DNA of 9,949 bases from Deltaproteobacteria bacterium (lineage in GTDB: Bacteria > Myxococcota > UBA727 > JABDBI01). Location of the stretch: contig JAESQZ010000104.1 of assembly GCA_016764955.1 (NCBI GenBank), forward strand, positions 1 to 9,949. The letters run 5' to 3'. Below, one piece after another: positions 6,506 through 9,949 of the stretch. Every line of letters starts with the position of its first letter. Position 1 is the stretch's first letter. The position numbers were made by a program, and so were the translations under genes. Below the pieces are notes generated by a model that worked only from the letters and a program-made list of their open reading frames with translations, did not search any database and was not told the DNA's origin.

Positions 6506-7814
6506 GCGGATTTTAATCGCCAACCGAGGTGAGATTGCAGCACGTATTATTCGAAGCTGCCATGCGCTCGGAGTCGAAAGTGTAGCTGTTTATAGCGACG
6601 CTGATTCTAAGTTACGCTATTTGAACGAAGCAACTCACGCTGCTCATATCGGCCCATCACCTGCAACCCAAAGCTATCTAAATCAAAACATATTATTAGA
6701 AGTTGCTTTAAAACATGACTGCGAAGCCATTCATCCTGGCTATGGCTTCTTATCCGAGAACGCTCTTTTCGCAACACGTTGTGAGCAGCAGAAACTTACT
6801 TTTATTGGCCCTAAACCTTGGCAAATCCGCATGATGGGCGACAAGGCCACAGCTATTGCAACTATGCAAGCAGCAGGGCTTCCTATATTGCCCGGTTCTC
6901 CAAACATCCTGGCTTCTCCTGAGCAAGCCGCCAAAGTAGCAGACATTCTTGGGTACCCAGTTCTATTGAAAGCAACGGCCGGTGGCGGCGGCAAAGGCAT
7001 TCGGCTTGTTAAATCACATGCAGAACTCAAACAGGCTTACTTTGAAGCCAGTAGCGAAGCCGAAAAGGCTTTTTCGAACTCAGGCCTCTATTTAGAAAAG
7101 TATTTACCCAAAGCCAGACACATCGAATTTCAAATCCTAGCTGATGCATATGGCCAAATAGCCTGCTTGGGTGAGCGAGACTGTTCTATCCAACAAAGAC
7201 ATCAAAAGCTTTTGGAAGAAGCACCTGCTCCAAATTTTTCCCCAAAAAAGCGCGCTGAAATAAGTCAGAAAATCACGCAGGCACTTCAACAAATTGGTTA
7301 TTTAGGTGCTGGTACACTTGAATTTCTCATGGACACCCGAGAAAATCTCTACTTCATGGAGATGAATACACGCATTCAAGTCGAACACCCAGTCACCGAG
7401 ATGGTCACAGGGCTAGATTTAATTGCAGAACAAATCAAGATCGCCGCGGGCGAAAAACTTTCCCAAGATATACTTGAGAGTAAGCCTGGTGGAGCTGCTA
7501 TTGAGTGTCGCATTAACGCCCTCGAAACCGGCGCGATTAGCAACCTTAATCTGCCTAAAAATACGCGCTTTGATACTTACTTATATCAAGATACAGCCAT
7601 TACACCTTATTATGATTCTATGATCGGCAAATTAATTGTCCATGCTTCGGATCGAAAAAAAGCCGTCGCTGCTATGCAAAATGCTCTTAAGGATCTTAAA
7701 ATCGATGGCATCAAAACGACCCAACCACTTCACCAGGCGATTCTCGAAGACTCCAATTTCAAAAAGGGAAATTATTCGACCGCTTTTTTTGAGGACTTCA
7801 AATGGCCAAAGTGA
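6498..7814 (+). CDS. Biotin carboxylase subunit of an acyl-CoA carboxylase (stand-alone)
   Basis: The 438-residue protein is a complete biotin carboxylase of the AccC/PccA N-terminal type. It carboxylates the biotin of a carrier domain using ATP and bicarbonate. It starts with the canonical FRRILIANRGEIAARIIRS. Further motifs are HPGYGFLSEN (79-88), the ATP-grasp glycine loop AGGGGKGIRL (161-170), GERDCSIQQRHQKLLEEAPAP (225-245), FMEMNTRIQVEHPVTEMVTG (286-305, with the catalytic Glu-Arg and biotin-site residues) and the C-terminal IECRIN (335-340) region. It stops at the usual AccC length, so the linker and biotinyl domain that follow in propionyl- or methylcrotonyl-CoA carboxylase alpha subunits are absent; the carrier is instead at the end of the next gene. 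The gene overlaps dcd by eight bases and the next gene by 13. It lacks a good ribosome binding site, so translational coupling is likely. The symbol is left blank because the substrate is unknown. Confidence 0.92.
   Translation: MFRRILIANRGEIAARIIRSCHALGVESVAVYSDADSKLRYLNEATHAAHIGPSPATQSYLNQNILLEVALKHDCEAIHPGYGFLSENALFATRCEQQKLTFIGPKPWQIRMMGDKATAIATMQAAGLPILPGSPNILASPEQAAKVADILGYPVLLKATAGGGGKGIRLVKSHAELKQAYFEASSEAEKAFSNSGLYLEKYLPKARHIEFQILADAYGQIACLGERDCSIQQRHQKLLEEAPAPNFSPKKRAEISQKITQALQQIGYLGAGTLEFLMDTRENLYFMEMNTRIQVEHPVTEMVTGLDLIAEQIKIAAGEKLSQDILESKPGGAAIECRINALETGAISNLNLPKNTRFDTYLYQDTAITPYYDSMIGKLIVHASDRKKAVAAMQNALKDLKIDGIKTTQPLHQAILEDSNFKKGNYSTAFFEDFKWPK
7791..7795 (+). promoter_or_regulatory. 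Ribosome binding site fixing the carboxyltransferase start
   Basis: GAGGA lies six bases before the ATG at 7802, inside the end of the biotin carboxylase gene. It is the best Shine-Dalgarno near this junction and favours 7802 over an in-frame GTG at 7865, which would exclude the palindromic element at 7838-7872 from the protein. Confidence 0.6.
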
Positions 7815-9763
7815 TTTTAAAGCCTATCGGAACGCCACTGCTGGACCCCGGCTCAAAGGCCGGGGTGACAGAATCTGCCATAGAAGAAAAACGCGCTAAA
7901 ATAAAACAAGGCTGGGGCAAAAAATATCAAGAGCGCGTTCGCGCTAAATCTAAACTCACCGTTTGGGAGCGCTTAGAACTTCTAGGCTCACCTGTTTACC
8001 CCATCGGCACTTTCGTAGACACAGGCAGCGAAGATAAACAAGCACCTGCAGCAGGAGTCATCACCGCTTTTATTCAAATTGAAAACAGATGGTGCATGGT
8101 CATCGCCAATGACAACACTGTGGCATCTGGCTCTTGGTGGCCCAAAACACCTGAAAAAATCATTCGTGCCCAAGAGATCGCGCTCAAACTTAAAATACCA
8201 GTGATTTATTTAGTAGATTGCTCTGGCTTATATTTGCCCGAGCAATCCAAAAGCTTTCCTGGCCAAAAAGGCGCTGGTCATATTTTCAAAATGAATAGTT
8301 TGCTTAGCAACGCCGGTGTGCCACAAATTGCAGGCGTTTTTGGTGACTGCATTGCTGGCGGCGGCTATATGCCGATTATTTCAGACAAAGTATACATGAC
8401 CGAAAGTGCTTATATGGTCATCGCTGGTGCAGCTTTAATCCAAGGCGCTAAAAGTCAAAACTTAAGTTCACTGGATATCGGCGGCGCCAGCATTCATGTG
8501 CATATTTCGAATTGCGCAGACTTTAGAGTACCTGATGACAAAACCTGTCTAGACCACATCAGGCAAGAGATAGCCCAGTGCAACTCAAGTAGCATTGATT
8601 ACTATCGAAATGACACACAAAGTTCTAAGCCCCGATTCAGCCCAGATGAGTTGAGCAGTATCATGCCTGCTAAACCAACTGAATCTTACGATATTCGCGA
8701 TATCATCTCGAGGCTAGTTGACGACAGCTTATTTTGGGAAATTTTAGAACATAGCGGCCATGAAATTATCACAGGCATTGCCAAAATTTCTGGCCTCTAT
8801 GTTGGCATTGCTGCCAATGTTCAAGGGCTATTACCTCACCCCGAGAAGCCTGACCAAAAACGCCCTGGTGGGATCTTATATAAAGAAGGCGTCGCAAAAC
8901 TCGCAACATTTGTAAGAGCCTGCGACTCCGATGGCATACCAATTATATGGCTACAAGACATCGCCGGATTTGATGTTGGTCTCGAAGCCGAAAAGCAAGG
9001 TCTCTTAGCCTATGGCTCTAGTTTGATCTATGCCAACTCAACCATGCAGACCCCATTCATGACGGTTTTACTGCGTCGAGCTTCAGGTGCAGGCTATTAT
9101 GCCATGGCTGGCCTGCCGTATGATCCAGTGATCCAACTATCGACGTGCTTAACACGCCTAGCCGTGATGGAAGGCAAAACACTTGCCCTAGGGGCTTTTA
9201 AAACTCGTCCAGGCGAAAAAGAGTCGATGCAAGTACTGGCTGACCGCATTGAATCCGACATGGATCCGTTCAAGTCAGCTGGCCAAATGGATACTGACGA
9301 GGTTATTAAGCTTTCAGAAATTAGAAGCTACTTAGAATGTCTGGTCGAATGCTGTTATCAAAGTCAAAATCAAAGGCGTATTAAAAATCCACGTATTTGG
9401 AGCTTGCATGACCTCGAAGCTGTCATGCCAGCGCAGGCTGGCATCCAGAATATGTCGCCGCCTGCGCGGGATGCCAGCGCAGGCTGGCATGACAAATCTA
9501 AACTGGACAGTACTCCGATAACCGGCCAAGCCATCCGCGCCCCCCTAGAAGGCATGCTCTACCTACGCCCCTCCCCCACTGAGCCTCTATTCGTTGAAGA
9601 AGGCCAGGTAATTCAACCAGGCCAAACAGTTGCTCTCATCGAAGTCATGAAGTGCTTTCATCCTATTAAATATGAGGGCAGCAAGCCTGAAAAAGTCGTG
9701 AAAATTCATGCGACCGACAATCAGCCTATTCAGACAGGTGCTGCTATCCTGGAGTTCCACTAG
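7802..9763 (+). CDS. GcdA-type carboxyltransferase fused to C-terminal biotinyl domain
   Basis: The 653-residue protein joins two domains. Residues about 35-540 form a carboxyltransferase with both crotonase-like halves. The N-half has RWCMVIANDNTVASGSWW (96-113), VDCSGLYLPEQ (138-148) and GDCIAGGGYMPIISD (181-195). The C-half has YDIRDIISRLVDDS (296-309), ITGIAKISGLYVGIAANVQGLL (323-344), IIWLQDIAGFDVG (381-393) and the SGAGYYAMAG oxyanion region (428-437). From memory these resemble glutaconyl-CoA decarboxylase alpha (GcdA) more than PccB or MccB. Residues about 576-653 are a biotin carrier with APLEGMLYLRPSPTEPLF, an AccB-like thumb, and biotin lysine K617 in EVMKCF. With the upstream biotin carboxylase it should form an ATP-dependent acyl-CoA carboxylase. 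Palindromic elements encode about residues 13-24 and 541-564. The stop is TAG. The substrate cannot be told from sequence alone. Confidence 0.85.
   Translation: MAKVILKPIGTPLLDPGSKAGVTESAIEEKRAKIKQGWGKKYQERVRAKSKLTVWERLELLGSPVYPIGTFVDTGSEDKQAPAAGVITAFIQIENRWCMVIANDNTVASGSWWPKTPEKIIRAQEIALKLKIPVIYLVDCSGLYLPEQSKSFPGQKGAGHIFKMNSLLSNAGVPQIAGVFGDCIAGGGYMPIISDKVYMTESAYMVIAGAALIQGAKSQNLSSLDIGGASIHVHISNCADFRVPDDKTCLDHIRQEIAQCNSSSIDYYRNDTQSSKPRFSPDELSSIMPAKPTESYDIRDIISRLVDDSLFWEILEHSGHEIITGIAKISGLYVGIAANVQGLLPHPEKPDQKRPGGILYKEGVAKLATFVRACDSDGIPIIWLQDIAGFDVGLEAEKQGLLAYGSSLIYANSTMQTPFMTVLLRRASGAGYYAMAGLPYDPVIQLSTCLTRLAVMEGKTLALGAFKTRPGEKESMQVLADRIESDMDPFKSAGQMDTDEVIKLSEIRSYLECLVECCYQSQNQRRIKNPRIWSLHDLEAVMPAQAGIQNMSPPARDASAGWHDKSKLDSTPITGQAIRAPLEGMLYLRPSPTEPLFVEEGQVIQPGQTVALIEVMKCFHPIKYEGSKPEKVVKIHATDNQPIQTGAAILEFH
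7838..7872. repeat. Short palindromic element inside the carboxyltransferase reading frame
   Basis: A perfect 7-base stem (CCCCGGC at 7846-7852, GCCGGGG at 7859-7865) with a six-base loop is flanked by CTGGA on the left and TGACAG on the right, the end sequences typical of the dispersed element also seen near 4300 and 9421-9494. It is translated as about PLLDPGSKAGVTES (residues 12-25), a proline- and glycine-rich stretch unlike the surrounding helix-forming sequence. If translation instead began at GTG 7865, the element would sit in a short intergenic gap. Confidence 0.65.
9421..9494. repeat. Palindromic element (74 bases) in the carboxyltransferase-biotin domain linker
   Basis: The element is bounded by TGTCATGCCAGC (9421-9432) and its exact inverse GCTGGCATGACA (9483-9494). 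A 20-base unit (9425-9444) recurs as a perfect direct copy (9471-9490), and each copy is itself an 8-base stem with a four-base GCAG loop. The sequence type, translating as MPAQAGIQ, is familiar from dispersed palindromes in many proteobacterial genomes. It is open in the host frame, encoding about residues 541-564 (VMPAQAGIQNMSPPARDASAGWHD), exactly between the carboxyltransferase and biotinyl domains. Confidence 0.85.
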
Positions 9764-9838
9764 ATGGTTAAGTGTTATAAGGCCTGCAGGTGGAGGTCAA
9801 AGTGCGAGCCGCGAGACTTAGTGCCCAATAGCGCCCCG

Positions 9839-9866
9839 TTGACTTTAAATTGTACCCTGTTATCTT
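9839..9866 (+). promoter_or_regulatory. Possible sigma70-type promoter
   Basis: TTGACT (9839-9844, five of six consensus positions) and TATCTT (9861-9866, four of six) are separated by 16 bases in a stretch that turns strongly A+T-rich after 9840. Transcription would start near 9873, about 33 bases before the possible start codon at 9906. There is no independent evidence for it. Confidence 0.4.
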
Positions 9867-9905
9867 ATAGCTTAATACTTGTTTATATTATCTATTTTAA
9901 TAACC

Positions 9906-9949
9906 ATGAGACTAAGTCGACTAATTCCATTATGTTTCCCAATAGCCTA
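9906..9949 (+). CDS. Possible start of an exported protein (partial, runs off the window)
   Basis: An ATG at 9906 opens a frame that continues to the window edge and encodes about MRLSRLIPLCFPIA. The basic residues followed by a hydrophobic run look like the beginning of a signal peptide. It lies downstream of the possible promoter at 9839-9866. No Shine-Dalgarno is visible and only 14 codons can be seen, so the product cannot be named and the call may be wrong. A different frame opening at 9764, directly after the preceding stop, also stays open to the edge but has unconvincing composition. Confidence 0.25.
   Translation, partial: MRLSRLIPLCFPIA

Noticed and set aside
9370..9555. Minus-strand frames reading MPACAGMT-like peptides
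   Set aside because: These are translations of the palindromic element at 9421-9494 opposite a real gene, a common annotation artefact of this repeat type.
9764..9949. Open frame starting directly after the carboxyltransferase stop and running to the edge
   Set aside because: Although GGAG precedes its ATG, the encoded residues show no recognisable family or signal, and much of it is A+T-rich DNA that resembles a promoter region. A 62-codon open stretch is not rare by chance.

Overview
The window is dense bacterial DNA, by eye somewhat under 50% G+C, with little intergenic space, overlapping start and stop codons and several gene pairs that converge or diverge over a few bases. The gene content (LipA, DNA polymerase III delta, a CGFS glutaredoxin next to BolA, a two-gene biotin-dependent carboxylase, dispersed palindromic repeats) suggests a Gram-negative bacterium of the broad Proteobacteria, including former Deltaproteobacteria. 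I cannot name the lineage. UAG ends at least four intact-looking genes, so the standard code applies.

Left part (1-3839): the last 31 codons of lipA enter from the left and overlap the 3' end of a minus-strand lipase maturation factor gene by 37 bases. That gene diverges across a 21-base gap from a DCC/DUF393 thiol-disulfide protein gene. The gap carries a perfect extended -10 placed so that the DCC mRNA should be almost leaderless. Next, on the minus strand, is a serine/threonine dehydratase split by a single in-frame amber codon, and upstream of it holA for the clamp loader delta subunit.

Middle part (3840-5900): a small DoxX-type membrane protein converges on a minus-strand group made of a degenerate ADP-ribosylglycohydrolase-fold protein, bolA and a monothiol glutaredoxin gene. 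A 49-base, nearly perfect palindrome lies between the convergent genes.

Right part (5963-9763): dcd (dCTP deaminase), a stand-alone biotin carboxylase and a carboxyltransferase-biotinyl fusion overlap end to end and probably form one operon. The carboxyltransferase resembles the glutaconyl-CoA decarboxylase alpha (GcdA) type. Its biotin domain resembles AccB, including a thumb-like insertion. With the biotin carboxylase it should form an ATP-dependent acyl-CoA carboxylase of unknown substrate. Two palindromic elements related to the one near 4300 lie inside this reading frame, one near the N-terminus and one in the linker before the biotin domain, and both appear to be translated.

The last 186 bases hold a possible sigma70-type promoter and perhaps the first codons of an exported protein. 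The best candidates for new biology are the unusual carboxylase architecture with translated palindromic elements, the amber-split dehydratase, and the pseudo-ADP-ribosylglycohydrolase coupled to BolA-Grx4.
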